NCBI RefSeq assembly: GCF_001469875.2
Contig: NZ_LOPW02000018.1
Coordinates: 1-64,000 of the forward strand
Length of the DNA stretch: 64,000 nt
DNA from: Haloferax marisrubri
GTDB taxonomy: Archaea > Halobacteriota > Halobacteria > Halobacteriales > Haloferacaceae
Direction of reading: 5' to 3'
The translations under genes were made by a program, and so were the position numbers. Below, piece by piece: positions 8,668-17,058 of the stretch. A model generated the notes under the pieces. The model was not told where the DNA came from. It worked only from the letters and a program-made list of their open reading frames with translations, and searched no databases. Every line of letters begins with the position of its first letter. Position 1 is the stretch's first letter.

Positions 8668-9069
8668 ATGCCAGTCGCGACCGTCGGCGACCGCGCGGTA
8701 TCGGAGCGTTCCGTGACCGAGGAGGCAATCGACCGATTCGCCGAGGTGTCGGGCGACGAGAACCCGATTCACCTCGACGAGGAGTACGCCGCCGAGACGA
8801 TGTTCTGCGGGCGCATCGCCCACGGGATGCTCGCCGCCTCGGTCGTCAGCGCCGCGCTCGCGCGGCTTCCGGGCGACATCATCTACCTCTCGCAGGACCT
8901 GCGCTTCGAGAACCCGGTCCGTCCCGGTGACACGGTCGTCGCAGAGGTCGCCGTGGTCGAATCGCTCGGCGGCGACCGACTCACCGTCGAGACGACCGCG
9001 ACCGTCGGCGACGAGACGGTCGTCTCCGGCGAAGCCGTCGTGTTGTCGGTGCCGCACGACGGGGCGTGA
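8668..9069 (+). CDS. MaoC-like hot-dog hydratase
   Basis: This 133-residue protein is a single hot-dog domain of the MaoC / (R)-specific enoyl-CoA hydratase type. The segment FAEVSGDENPIHLDEEYA (about residues 22-39) contains the Asp and His pair used to hydrate trans-2-enoyl-CoA, and GRIAHGMLAASVVSAAL is the following conserved helix. The length is usual for the short PhaJ-like form. It could supply hydroxyacyl-CoA for polyhydroxyalkanoate formation or act in beta-oxidation. The frame is open upstream through the permease gene, but the ATG at 8668 gives the normal domain start. It lies 65 bp after the permease and may be read from the same transcript without a functional link. Confidence 0.85.
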   Translation: MPVATVGDRAVSERSVTEEAIDRFAEVSGDENPIHLDEEYAAETMFCGRIAHGMLAASVVSAALARLPGDIIYLSQDLRFENPVRPGDTVVAEVAVVESLGGDRLTVETTATVGDETVVSGEAVVLSVPHDGA

Positions 9070-9136
9070 GAGGAAGAGACGGAGAGACGAGGTGGGTCAC
9101 CGACCGCAGTTCGCTCTCAGACCGGCGTCGTCCGGC

Positions 9137-10627
9137 TTACAGCGGGTAGTCGCGGGGTTCGTGCTGGAGCGAAATCCACTTCTCCTCCGTGATTTCGTCG
9201 AGGAAGGCGTCGCTGTTGTAGGTGCCGACGCCGGAGGCTCCGATACCGCTGAACGGGACGTGCGCCTCGTCGTTGATGGGTTGGTCGTTGACGTGGACGT
9301 TGCCGGTCTCCATCCGGGTGGCGATTTCCTTGCCGGTGGCGAGGTCGCCGGCGTGGACCGACCCGGAGAGCCCGTAGTCGGTCTCGTTGGCGAGTTCGAC
9401 CGCCTCGTCCACGTCCGAGAACGGGATGACGGGCGCGATGGGCCCGAAGTGCTCGTTGCAGGCCGCGGCCATGTCGTTCGTCACGTCCGAGAGGACGGTC
9501 GGTTCGACGACCAGCGAGTCGTCGACGCCGTCGATATCGGCCGTCGAGCCGCCGGTTTCCAGCGTCGCGCCGGCGTCGACCGTCTCCTCGACGTAGCCCA
9601 GCATCTCGTCGCGCTGGGACTCGTCGATGATGGGGCCGACCACCGTGTCGTCCTCGTGGGCGGTGCCGACGGGTAGCTCCGCGGCCCGCTCGGCCAACTT
9701 CTCGACGTACTCGTCGTAGACTGACTCGTGGACGATGTGGCGGTTGATGGAGATACAGACCTGTCCCTGGTGGACGAAGCTCCCGAAGACCGCGGCGTCG
9801 ACCGCCCGGTCGACGTCAGCGTCCTCGGTCACGACGTGGGCGTTGTTGCCGCCGAGTTCCATCGCGGGCACGGCGAGGTTCTCGCCGGCGATGCCCGAGA
9901 CGCGCTTGCCGACCTCGGTCGACCCGGTGAACGCCACCACGTCGCTCTCGGGGTGGCCGGCGACGCGGTCGCCGATTTCGGAGCCGCGGCCGGTGACGAC
10001 GTTGACGACGCCCTCGGGGAGGTCGGTCTCCTCGAACAGTTTGGCGAACAGCAGCCCGCCCGTGATGGGGGAGTTGGTCGACGGCTTCAGTACGACCGCG
10101 TTCCCCGCGGCGACGGCGGGCGCGACCGCCCGCATCGACAGATTCAGCGGGAAGTTCCACGGCGAGATGACCGTGACCACGCCCTTCGGGTTCTTCTGAA
10201 CGATGTTCTCCTTGCCGGGGACGTTGGAATCGACGTGTTCTCCCCGCATCCGTCGGGGCAGCGTCGCGGCCTCACTCGCGTGGTCGGAGGCGATTTGGAT
10301 GGACGTCTCGCCCATGATGCGCGAGCCACCGACCTCGTGTGCGAGCAGGTCGATGATTTCCTCTTCGTACTCGTTCAGCGCCCCGAGGAACTGCTCGACG
10401 ACCTCCTGTCGTCGTGCGGGCGGCGTCTCGGCCCACGATTCCTGTGCTTCGGCGGCCGCTTCGTAGGCGGCATCGACGTCATTCTCCGTCCCGCGAGGGA
10501 CGTGCGAAATCGTCTCGCGGGTCGACGGGTCCTCGACTGCGATGCTCTCACCGCTCTCACTCTCGGTCCACTCGCCGTCGATGTACAGCGCGTTCCAGTC
10601 GGCGGCGGTGGCAATGTCGTCGACCAT
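9137..10627 (-). CDS. NAD(P)-dependent aldehyde dehydrogenase
   Basis: This 496-residue protein is a full-length aldehyde dehydrogenase. SPWNFPLNLSMRAVAPA (cofactor-binding region), FTGSTEVGKRV (Rossmann loop), MELGGNNAHV (catalytic base Glu) and GQVCISINRHIV (nucleophilic Cys) are all present and spaced as in the family. It oxidises an aldehyde to the acid in the cytoplasm. The GQVCISI motif is common in benzaldehyde- and lactaldehyde-type members, but substrate cannot be assigned from this. It stands alone, convergent with the MaoC gene. It is distinct from the pentose-pathway aldehyde dehydrogenase at the right edge (xacF). Confidence 0.9.
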   Translation of the reverse strand: MVDDIATAADWNALYIDGEWTESESGESIAVEDPSTRETISHVPRGTENDVDAAYEAAAEAQESWAETPPARRQEVVEQFLGALNEYEEEIIDLLAHEVGGSRIMGETSIQIASDHASEAATLPRRMRGEHVDSNVPGKENIVQKNPKGVVTVISPWNFPLNLSMRAVAPAVAAGNAVVLKPSTNSPITGGLLFAKLFEETDLPEGVVNVVTGRGSEIGDRVAGHPESDVVAFTGSTEVGKRVSGIAGENLAVPAMELGGNNAHVVTEDADVDRAVDAAVFGSFVHQGQVCISINRHIVHESVYDEYVEKLAERAAELPVGTAHEDDTVVGPIIDESQRDEMLGYVEETVDAGATLETGGSTADIDGVDDSLVVEPTVLSDVTNDMAAACNEHFGPIAPVIPFSDVDEAVELANETDYGLSGSVHAGDLATGKEIATRMETGNVHVNDQPINDEAHVPFSGIGASGVGTYNSDAFLDEITEEKWISLQHEPRDYPL

Positions 10628-10796
10628 GTGCAGTCGCGAGTTGGGGACTGCGGAATAAGTGGGGCCGTAAAGCAGAGAACCCCTCGCGTTGCGACAGCCT
10701 CAAATTCCGTTGTCCCTACGGCGCCCGATGCGCGGTCACAGTATAGAGACAGCAAATATCCGACAGTTATGGCAGTTGCCACAGAAATCAGTCCCT

Positions 10797-10991
10797 ATGG
10801 AGCGAACCAGAGCGCTCACCGTCTACCTCATCGGTCCGTGTCTGCTTTACGCTGCCGCGTTCGTAATCGTGTTAACTCAGTTTTCGGATGTCGTTGCGAC
10901 CAGCACGCTGAGGATGTCACACACGATATTCGCAGCGGTTATCGCGGTGATTCTTCTCGTCAAAAGAGACGAACTGTCCGCCGATAGGTAA
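10797..10991 (+). CDS. Small two-helix membrane protein, function unknown
   Basis: The 64-residue product starts MERTRALTVYLIGPCLLY. It has two hydrophobic helices (about residues 8-27 and 36-56) and ends with a charged tail (KRDELSADR). An AT-rich stretch lies about 30-50 bp before the ATG, which would suit a leaderless transcript. A small two-helix topology is common among haloarchaeal microproteins. It is convergent with another tiny membrane protein gene 45 bp away. Confidence 0.5.
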   Translation: MERTRALTVYLIGPCLLYAAAFVIVLTQFSDVVATSTLRMSHTIFAAVIAVILLVKRDELSADR

Positions 10992-11036
10992 GCACGCTCT
11001 GTCGAGGAGTCATGAAGGATTTTGTGCTGTAGTGAG

Positions 11037-11195
11037 TCACGGGTCGGAGTCATCCTCCGAGTTTGTGTCGTCATCCGTACGCCTCGAATTGGCCCGTTCG
11101 ACGGCGATACTTGGAAGCAGCAGAAGCACTGTCCCGGCCACGAATAGGAGGGCAACAAAGAGATACAAAGCCCAAGTGAGCAACAAATCAATCAT
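11037..11195 (-). CDS. Tiny single-pass membrane protein with acidic tail
   Basis: A 52-codon frame reads MIDLLLTWALYLFVALLF at its start, giving one long hydrophobic segment (residues 3-30). A tail from residue 34 is rich in Asp, Glu, Ser and Thr (DDDTNSEDDSDP), ending in TGA. The acidic soluble tail is the haloarchaeal signature expected of a real protein and would be unlikely in a random frame. ATG is at 11193-11195. It faces the 64-residue membrane protein gene. No function is recognised. Confidence 0.5.
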   Translation of the reverse strand: MIDLLLTWALYLFVALLFVAGTVLLLLPSIAVERANSRRTDDDTNSEDDSDP

Positions 11196-11472
11196 TAGTC
11201 TACGAGGAGCGATGGAGGCAGACGCGTCTGTAAACGAGCGAGAGCCGACAATATACCCTTCGTAAGAAAACTGAGGGGGTAGCGTGCTCCGATAGAGCGG
11301 AAAAACGGCTCTCCGTGTGCAGTCTCTGTCTAGTGCGCCAGCATCACCAGACAGGCGGTGTCACGGAGTCGGTAAGCGGAGCGCAACGGCGAGATTGCGC
11401 CGTTCCGCGAAGCATCCGAATCGGCACCCACCTTCTTTACGGAGCGTTCCGTGGTCGCGAATAGAGGACTCG

Positions 11473-11688
11473 ATGACATCGAAACAGGGTGGACACACAC
11501 CGCTTTCTCCTCGCGCGACGCGAGCGTTCGAGCACCTTCGGCCCCTCGTCGCCGACCGCGACGCCGGGATGCCCGTGACCGACGCGCGCCGCCGGGTGCG
11601 CTCGGCGGGCGAAGACCCCGAAGCCGTCGACGAACTCCTGAACAAGGGGTATCTCTACGAAGTCGAAGGCGACGTGTACGTGACGTGA
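11473..11688 (+). CDS. Small soluble haloarchaeal protein, function unknown
   Basis: The 71-residue product (MTSKQGGHTPLSPRATRAFE...) has a pattern of two or three helices followed by ELLNKGYLYEVEGDVYVT. That ending looks like the wing of a small winged-helix domain, or the short beta-hairpin that closes many archaeal DNA-binding microproteins. It has no cysteines and no membrane segment. I do not recognise a named family. It is preceded by about 200 bp without another gene and followed by 248 bp before the Spo0M-like gene, so it is probably monocistronic. Confidence 0.55.
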   Translation: MTSKQGGHTPLSPRATRAFEHLRPLVADRDAGMPVTDARRRVRSAGEDPEAVDELLNKGYLYEVEGDVYVT

Positions 11689-11936
11689 GGGCCGTCGAGC
11701 CGACCTGAGCGGCCTGAGCGAAGGCGGACCACCGAACCGGACGCGACGGAGTGCGAGGCCCCACGCCGACCCGCGACCCGCTCGCGGGAGTCAGGGGCGG
11801 CTATCCTGTGACACGCGAAGATTTTCGACTATATAGCTCCCGTTCGGCTCGTGAGACGCACGTATCCGTCACGAGAATCGCGAGACTGGGAGGCCACGAG
11901 ATACTTAGACCGCGAGCGAGACGTGCGGCGTGCATC

Positions 11937-12674
11937 ATGAAGAAGGTCCTCGCACGAATCGGAATCGGCAACGCGACCGTCGATACCGTCCTCCCCTCCG
12001 ACACCGTCCGCCCCGGCGAGACGGTCGACGCAGAGGTTCGCATCGAAGGCGGGTCGACGGAACAGGAAATCGGGAAGATTCGGTTCGAACTGGAGACCCG
12101 CTACCGGACCGAAGAGGGCTACCGAGAGGTCGATATCGCACAGTACACCCTCGCGGAGAGCCTCACCATCCAACCGGACGAACAGGAGACGCGAGACGTG
12201 TCGCTCGACATCCCGCACGGAACGCCCGTCACCCTCGGGAACGTCGACGTGTGGGTCGAGACCGAACTCGACATCGAACTGGCCGTCGACCCCGAAGACA
12301 AAGACTACCTGAACGTCCAGCCGACGCCGCGGCTGCAGGCCGTCTTCGACGCGCTCGACGACCTCGGCTTCTCGCTGCACAGCGCCGAGTGCGAGGCCGA
12401 CCCCCACGGCTTTTTCACCTCGACTCGGCGCTTCGTACAGGAGTTCGAGTTCCGACCCACGTCGGGACCGTTCGCCGGTTCGTTGGACGAACTCGAAGTC
12501 GTGCCCCGGCCGAGCGAAGACGCGCTGGAACTGTTCCTCGAAGTCGACCGCCGCGGCGGCGTCCTGAGCGAGCTTAGCGACCTGGACGAGCGGACCGTCC
12601 AGACGACGGTTCGGACCACCGACGCGAGCGAGGTACGCGACGAACTGGAGTCGCTGATTCGCGCCAACGCCTGA
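11937..12674 (+). CDS. Spo0M-like (sporulation-control) protein
   Basis: This 245-residue acidic protein matches the SpoOM family. The N terminus is MKKVLARIGIGNATVDTVL, then DTVRPGETVDAEVRIEGGSTEQEI, the arrestin-like beta-sandwich that opens Spo0M proteins, then a second beta domain and a C-terminal QAVFDALDDLGF segment. Bacillus Spo0M affects sporulation and cell division. In haloarchaea, which do not sporulate, the role is unknown and a scaffold or membrane-traffic-like function is possible. No signal or membrane segment is present. ATG start at 11937 follows 248 bp without a gene. Confidence 0.85.
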   Translation: MKKVLARIGIGNATVDTVLPSDTVRPGETVDAEVRIEGGSTEQEIGKIRFELETRYRTEEGYREVDIAQYTLAESLTIQPDEQETRDVSLDIPHGTPVTLGNVDVWVETELDIELAVDPEDKDYLNVQPTPRLQAVFDALDDLGFSLHSAECEADPHGFFTSTRRFVQEFEFRPTSGPFAGSLDELEVVPRPSEDALELFLEVDRRGGVLSELSDLDERTVQTTVRTTDASEVRDELESLIRANA

Positions 12675-12755
12675 CGGCGGCGCACGGGACGAATCACCCC
12701 GACTCACTTCCGGCTACCCAACGCTTTTGCGTCGATTCGGCGTATCTCTGCGGGC

Positions 12756-13766
12756 ATGACGACACTCGAAGACATCGACCTGGACTTCGTGCCGTTCGGC
12801 GAGACGGGCCTCCAGACGAGCGAACTCCAGTTCGGTACCTGGCGGTTCGGCAAGGAGACCGAACAGGGGAACGTCGAAATCGGCGAGGAGCGCGCGCACG
12901 AACTGCTCGACGCCTACGAGGCGGCCGGCGGGCGCTTCATCGACACCGCGGACATCTACGGCGGCGGCGCGAGCGAGCGCTGGATCGGCGACTGGCTCGA
13001 AGACCGAGACCGAGAGCGGTTCACTATCGCGTCCAAAATCTACTGGCAGATTCGCGACGGCGACCCGAACAGCCGCGGGACGAACCGGAAGAACATCCGC
13101 CATCGTATCGACGCCCTGCTCGACCGCCTCGACACCGACTACGTGGACGTGCTCTACATCCACCGCTGGGACGACGAGACGCCCACCCGCGAGATGATGA
13201 AGACGCTCAACGGCCTCGTCGAAGACGGGAAAGTCCACTACCTCGGCGCGTCGACGCTCCGACCGAACGCGTGGAAGGTGGCGAAGGCGAACGAAATCGC
13301 CCGCGCCGAGGGCTGGGAGCCGTTCACCGTCGCCCAGCCGCGGTACAACCTCGTCGACCGCGAAATCGAGGGGGATTACTTGGAGATGACCCGCTCGTAC
13401 GGCATCGCGGTCTGTCCGTGGAGTCCGCTCGGGCAGGGCTTCCTCACCGGGAAGTACACCCGCGAAGACGGCCTCACCGGCGAATCCCGCGCCGCGGAGT
13501 CCAGCCGGTTCGAGGAGTCGTATCTGACCGAGGAGAACTTCGACGTGCACGACGAACTCGACGCAGTCGCCGAGGAAGTCGATGCGACGCCCGCCCAGAC
13601 GGCGCTCGCGTGGCTCATGCACCGCGACGGCGTCACGGCCCCCATCGTCGGCGCGCGCACGATCGAACAACTGACCGAGAACCTCGAAGCCGCCGCTATC
13701 GACCTCTCGGACGAGCAGGTCGACCGCCTGACCGAGGCGAAGCCAGACCCCTACGCGGGGCTCTAA
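12756..13766 (+). CDS. Aldo/keto reductase
   Basis: This 336-residue protein is an aldo/keto reductase. The catalytic tetrad is visible: D63 in FIDTADIY, Y68 in the same motif, K94 in FTIASKI, and His in VDVLYIHRWDD near residue 141. QPRYNLVDREIEGDYLEM and PWSPLGQGFLTGKY match the NADPH-binding barrel region of the YakC/potassium-channel-beta-like AKR branch. It should reduce a carbonyl using NADPH in the cytoplasm; the physiological substrate is not evident. It is monocistronic, convergent with the GNAT-fold gene. Confidence 0.92.
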   Translation: MTTLEDIDLDFVPFGETGLQTSELQFGTWRFGKETEQGNVEIGEERAHELLDAYEAAGGRFIDTADIYGGGASERWIGDWLEDRDRERFTIASKIYWQIRDGDPNSRGTNRKNIRHRIDALLDRLDTDYVDVLYIHRWDDETPTREMMKTLNGLVEDGKVHYLGASTLRPNAWKVAKANEIARAEGWEPFTVAQPRYNLVDREIEGDYLEMTRSYGIAVCPWSPLGQGFLTGKYTREDGLTGESRAAESSRFEESYLTEENFDVHDELDAVAEEVDATPAQTALAWLMHRDGVTAPIVGARTIEQLTENLEAAAIDLSDEQVDRLTEAKPDPYAGL

Positions 13767-13785
13767 CCCGGGGCTGGCTGGGCAG

Positions 13786-14805
13786 TCACACGCCCTCGCG
13801 AATCGTTTTGTAGAGATGCGCGAGCGTCTTCATCCCCGCCGCGTTCCGTTCGAGGCTGTAGAAGGGGTGGAGTTTGGGGTTGAACTTCGCCTTGTATCGG
13901 TTGATGCGGCGGTTGTTCGCGCCGACGAGGTCGTAGGTCGTCCGCCCGCGGTCCATCGCGTCACGCATGATGTGCCAGTCGAGCAGGTCGTTGACGGCAA
14001 GGTCTGTCTCCACGTCGGTCCGCACGCCGCCCTGCCACCGCGACACCGTCCCATTGTAGTCGACGACGAGAATCCCGCCGACGAACTCGCCGTCGATTCG
14101 GAGGACGTAGGGGCGAATCTGCCCCTCCGGGAGGGAGGTGTAGAGGTCCCTGACGAACTCCGGTGACGACCGATAAGAGATGCCCTGGGCTTCGTAGCGC
14201 GAGGCGACCTGTTCGACGATTTGCTCGATTGCTTCGGGTCCGCCCTCCTCGATGGTGTACGCGTCGTCGGGCGCGTTCCGGACGTTCGACCGGGCGTCGC
14301 TACTGAAGCTCATGAGTACGTCGTCGACGCCCGGCGAGAGGTCGACGTGGTAGGTGTACTGCGGCGTTATCGTGTAGTCGTTCCACGAGAAGGCTCTGAG
14401 GTCGTCGTACCGACCGTCGAGCCGGATGTGGGTGTAGCGCGGTCGAATCTCGTCGCGGACCCATTCGAGGCAGTCGTCGATGAACTCGTGGTGTCGGCCC
14501 TCGCGCTTTCGCTGTTTCATGTGGTCCATGTTCAAGAGGACCGGACCGAGATACGCGACGCGAAGCTCCGGCGGTGGCGAGAACACCGTCGCTATCGGTC
14601 CCTTGTCGATGCGGAACATCGGGAACAAGCCGACGACTTCCTCGCCTTTTCGTCCGACGAGCGGAACCAACTCCGCGCCGGCGTGCGCCGCCTGAATCTC
14701 CAGCGCGTCGTACTGATGGAACGCGTTGCCATGCGGGGACTGTTCGACGAACGCGTCCCAGCCGTGGACGTCGTCTCCAGTCGCCCGCCGAACCTCGATG
14801 CTCAT
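13786..14805 (-). CDS. GNAT-fold protein of the FemAB-like type
   Basis: This 339-residue cytoplasmic protein has the double-GNAT architecture of FemAB/Acetyltransf_6 proteins. An N-terminal half contains SPHGNAFHQYDALEIQ and an acceptor-like region, and a C-terminal half contains GGILVVDYNGTVSRW and a final YKAKFNPKLHPFYSLER. Family members transfer amino acids or acyl groups to peptidoglycan precursors or sugars and often sit in polysaccharide loci. Archaea have no murein, so an acyl or aminoacyl transfer to a surface glycan or lipid is more likely. The ATG at 14805 (MSIEVRR) is chosen over an upstream in-frame start because the preceding 15 residues lack domain character. No neighbouring glycan genes support a pathway. 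Confidence 0.8.
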   Translation of the reverse strand: MSIEVRRATGDDVHGWDAFVEQSPHGNAFHQYDALEIQAAHAGAELVPLVGRKGEEVVGLFPMFRIDKGPIATVFSPPPELRVAYLGPVLLNMDHMKQRKREGRHHEFIDDCLEWVRDEIRPRYTHIRLDGRYDDLRAFSWNDYTITPQYTYHVDLSPGVDDVLMSFSSDARSNVRNAPDDAYTIEEGGPEAIEQIVEQVASRYEAQGISYRSSPEFVRDLYTSLPEGQIRPYVLRIDGEFVGGILVVDYNGTVSRWQGGVRTDVETDLAVNDLLDWHIMRDAMDRGRTTYDLVGANNRRINRYKAKFNPKLHPFYSLERNAAGMKTLAHLYKTIREGV

Positions 14806-15026
14806 GAGTAAGGTGCCTGAACTGTCGCGTCCGACCCCTTTGTTATGCACCCGTTATGAGGGTTATTTCGGCTGATTCGGACGAATGACAACCGCGTTCC
14901 GGCTGGCGTTAGGAATAACTAAACAGAACAAAGAGAGGACATGAAATCAGAGGGTTCGGGTGTTCACGGAGCAAGGAAGGGGGACGGAGGTTGTCAGAAC
15001 CGGCTGTGCCCGCCGTCGCGGGGACT

Positions 15027-15043
15027 ACCCTCGCGTTTGTAAA
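15027..15043 (-). repeat. Solitary ORB-like element away from the origin
   Basis: Read on the minus strand, the 19 bases from 15042 down to 15024 are TTACAAACGCGAGGGTAGT. That is 18 of 19 matches to the repeat TTACAAACGCGAGGGTGGT that forms the array at 19.8-20.2 kb. It lies about 4.7 kb from the array and 47 bp before the ATG of the PPOX-type gene. Chance recurrence of such a match is very unlikely, so it is probably an Orc1/Cdc6 binding site. Confidence 0.75.
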
Positions 15044-15089
15044 ACCGGGCCGAAGCCATCGTTTTACGCCGAGAGACCGATATCCGAGT

Positions 15090-15482
15090 ATGACTGGCCT
15101 CTCCGAACGCGCCGCGTCGCTCGTGACGAGCGAACCGCTCATGGCGCATCTCGCGACCAGCGTCGACGACCGACCCCACGTCGCTCCCGTCTGGTTCGAC
15201 TACGTGGACGACCGCGGGGTAATCGAGGTGCTCACCACGGGCCGGAAACTCGCCAACATCCGCGAGAACCCGCGCGTCGCGCTCTCCATCCAGAAGGACG
15301 AGAAGGGACAGGCGCAATGGAAGGTGACGGTTCTCGGAACGGCCACCGTCGTCGCCGACGAGGACGCCCTGCGAGACGCCACGCGGCGAATCAACCGGAA
15401 GTACGGGGCGGAAGAGTCGGCGTGGCCCGAGAACGAACTCGTCCGAATCTCGGTGGGAACCGCGACGGTCAGCGAGTACTGA
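15090..15482 (+). CDS. PPOX-class flavin-binding protein
   Basis: This 130-residue protein is a split-barrel FMN-binding protein of the pyridoxamine 5'-phosphate oxidase-related class. LMAHLATSVDDRPHVAPVWF (about residues 16-35) is the family's opening strand pair and KLANIRENPRVALSI the flavin-contact strand. Such short archaeal members bind FMN or F420; the substrate is unknown. ATG at 15090 is the natural start, as the upstream in-frame extension runs through non-coding-like sequence including the solitary ORB element. The gene is convergent with the sodium:solute symporter gene 46 bp downstream. Confidence 0.85.
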   Translation: MTGLSERAASLVTSEPLMAHLATSVDDRPHVAPVWFDYVDDRGVIEVLTTGRKLANIRENPRVALSIQKDEKGQAQWKVTVLGTATVVADEDALRDATRRINRKYGAEESAWPENELVRISVGTATVSEY

Positions 15483-15528
15483 GGCGGGGAGTCGAGATAC
15501 AGAGGCGGGGGAGTCAGACGATTCCGCG

Positions 15529-17058
15529 TCAGTCGGACGACGGCGCGTCGGTTCGGCCGTCGTCGAACCGCCGAATCTCCCGCGAGAGCCGACCGAGGTC
15601 GAACCCGGCGTCCGTGAGTCTGGCGACGACGAGCGACGCCGCCGTCGACACCACGAACGCCCCGCCGAAGGAGGTGAGATACAGCGGGTCGGCGGCGGGG
15701 AGCAGCCCGCCGACGACCGGAATCGACGTGATGACGCCGCGGAGGTCGGGGAAGAACGCGAGGCCGACGGCGAGCCCGGTGAGACTGCTCGCGAGCGCGC
15801 CGAGGCCGGTGATTCGCGTCGAGTACAGCCCGTAGACGAGCGGGAAGGCGACGGCCGCGCCGAGCAGGTCGGCGAAGAAGAACAGCCGGAGAACGCTCTG
15901 GGCCCGGAGACTGACGTAAATCGCGGCGACTGCGACGGCGATTGTGAGCGCCCGTGACCCGAGCGCGAGGCGGCGGTCGCTCGGCTCCGCGAGCAGGCGG
16001 GCGAGGTCCGCGGTCACGAGGCTCGAAAGCGCGTTGAACAGCGTGTCGATGGAACTCATCACGAGCAGGAGCGCGAGGAGGACCGCCGCGAGGACGAGCC
16101 ACTCGGGGAACGCTTCGCCGAGGAGGACGAAGAAGGCGGCGTCGGCGTTGTAACCCGCGCTCGCGGGGTCGGTGACGACGGCGGCGTTGCCGACCGCGAC
16201 GACGCCGAAGAAGGCGGTGACGAACACGATGGCACCGTTGGCGAGCGCCGCGGTCCGGAAGCTCCGCCCGACCGTCTCCGACGAGTCGGCCGCGTAGATG
16301 CGTTGCCACCACGTCTGATTGATGAGTTCCGCGCCGAGGATGGCGAACGCGAGCGCGAGACCGAACTGGAGGCCGGCGACCGCGCCGAGGTCGAGGAGCG
16401 CGGGGTTCGTCGCCGTGATACCGTCGATGGCGGCGGCGGGACCGCCGAGCGCGACGAGCGCGCCGACGAACGCGAGCAGTAAGAGTGGGATGACGACGGC
16501 CGCCTGGACCGCGTCGGTCGCGATGCTGGCACGGAGGCCGCCGTAACTCGTGTAGAGCAGGACGAAGCCGCCGACGAGGAGCGCGGTCTGCCACTGCGGG
16601 ACGCCGGCAACGAGCGCGAGCGCGCCCGCGATGCCGGTCAGCTCGGCGGCGAGGAAGATGAACATGTAAAGCGCGCTCACGAGGAGGACGAAAGCGTACA
16701 TCGCGGTCCCGTAGCGGGCGTGGGCGTACTCGGTCAGCGAGTGGCCCTCGGGGATGAGTTCCCGGATTCGCGGGCCGAGGCGGGCGTAGACGAGCATCGG
16801 GACGGCCTCGCCGACCGCGTAGCCGACGACGGCCGCGATACCGAAGCTCGCACCCGCTTCGGGGGCCGAAAAGAGCACCCAGACGCCCATGACGGACGCG
16901 ACGAGCGTCGCCGTCGTTCGCCGACTCCCCGTAGAGTCGCGGGCGCTGATGAGGTCCTCGACGGAGCCGACGCGGCCGCGGGAGAACCACACGCCGACGC
17001 CGGTAAACGCGACGAGCGTCGCGACGGTCAACCCGAGCGCGACGGTCGAACTCACCAT
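15529..17058 (-). CDS. Sodium:solute symporter, candidate thiamine-precursor importer
   Basis: This 509-residue protein has about thirteen membrane segments and belongs to the sodium:solute symporter (SSS) family. SYGGLRASIATDAVQA near residue 170 is the conserved SSS signature region, and LVMSSIDTLFNALSS near residue 340 resembles the second sodium-site helix. Its start overlaps the stop of the upstream TenA-type gene by 7 bp, the third gene of a tight leftward operon with two TenA proteins. SSS family proteins beside tenA have been proposed by comparative genomics as importers of thiamine or its pyrimidine moiety. I apply that by context; sequence alone would allow pantothenate or proline-like substrates. 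Confidence 0.85.
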   Translation of the reverse strand: MVSSTVALGLTVATLVAFTGVGVWFSRGRVGSVEDLISARDSTGSRRTTATLVASVMGVWVLFSAPEAGASFGIAAVVGYAVGEAVPMLVYARLGPRIRELIPEGHSLTEYAHARYGTAMYAFVLLVSALYMFIFLAAELTGIAGALALVAGVPQWQTALLVGGFVLLYTSYGGLRASIATDAVQAAVVIPLLLLAFVGALVALGGPAAAIDGITATNPALLDLGAVAGLQFGLALAFAILGAELINQTWWQRIYAADSSETVGRSFRTAALANGAIVFVTAFFGVVAVGNAAVVTDPASAGYNADAAFFVLLGEAFPEWLVLAAVLLALLLVMSSIDTLFNALSSLVTADLARLLAEPSDRRLALGSRALTIAVAVAAIYVSLRAQSVLRLFFFADLLGAAVAFPLVYGLYSTRITGLGALASSLTGLAVGLAFFPDLRGVITSIPVVGGLLPAADPLYLTSFGGAFVVSTAASLVVARLTDAGFDLGRLSREIRRFDDGRTDAPSSD

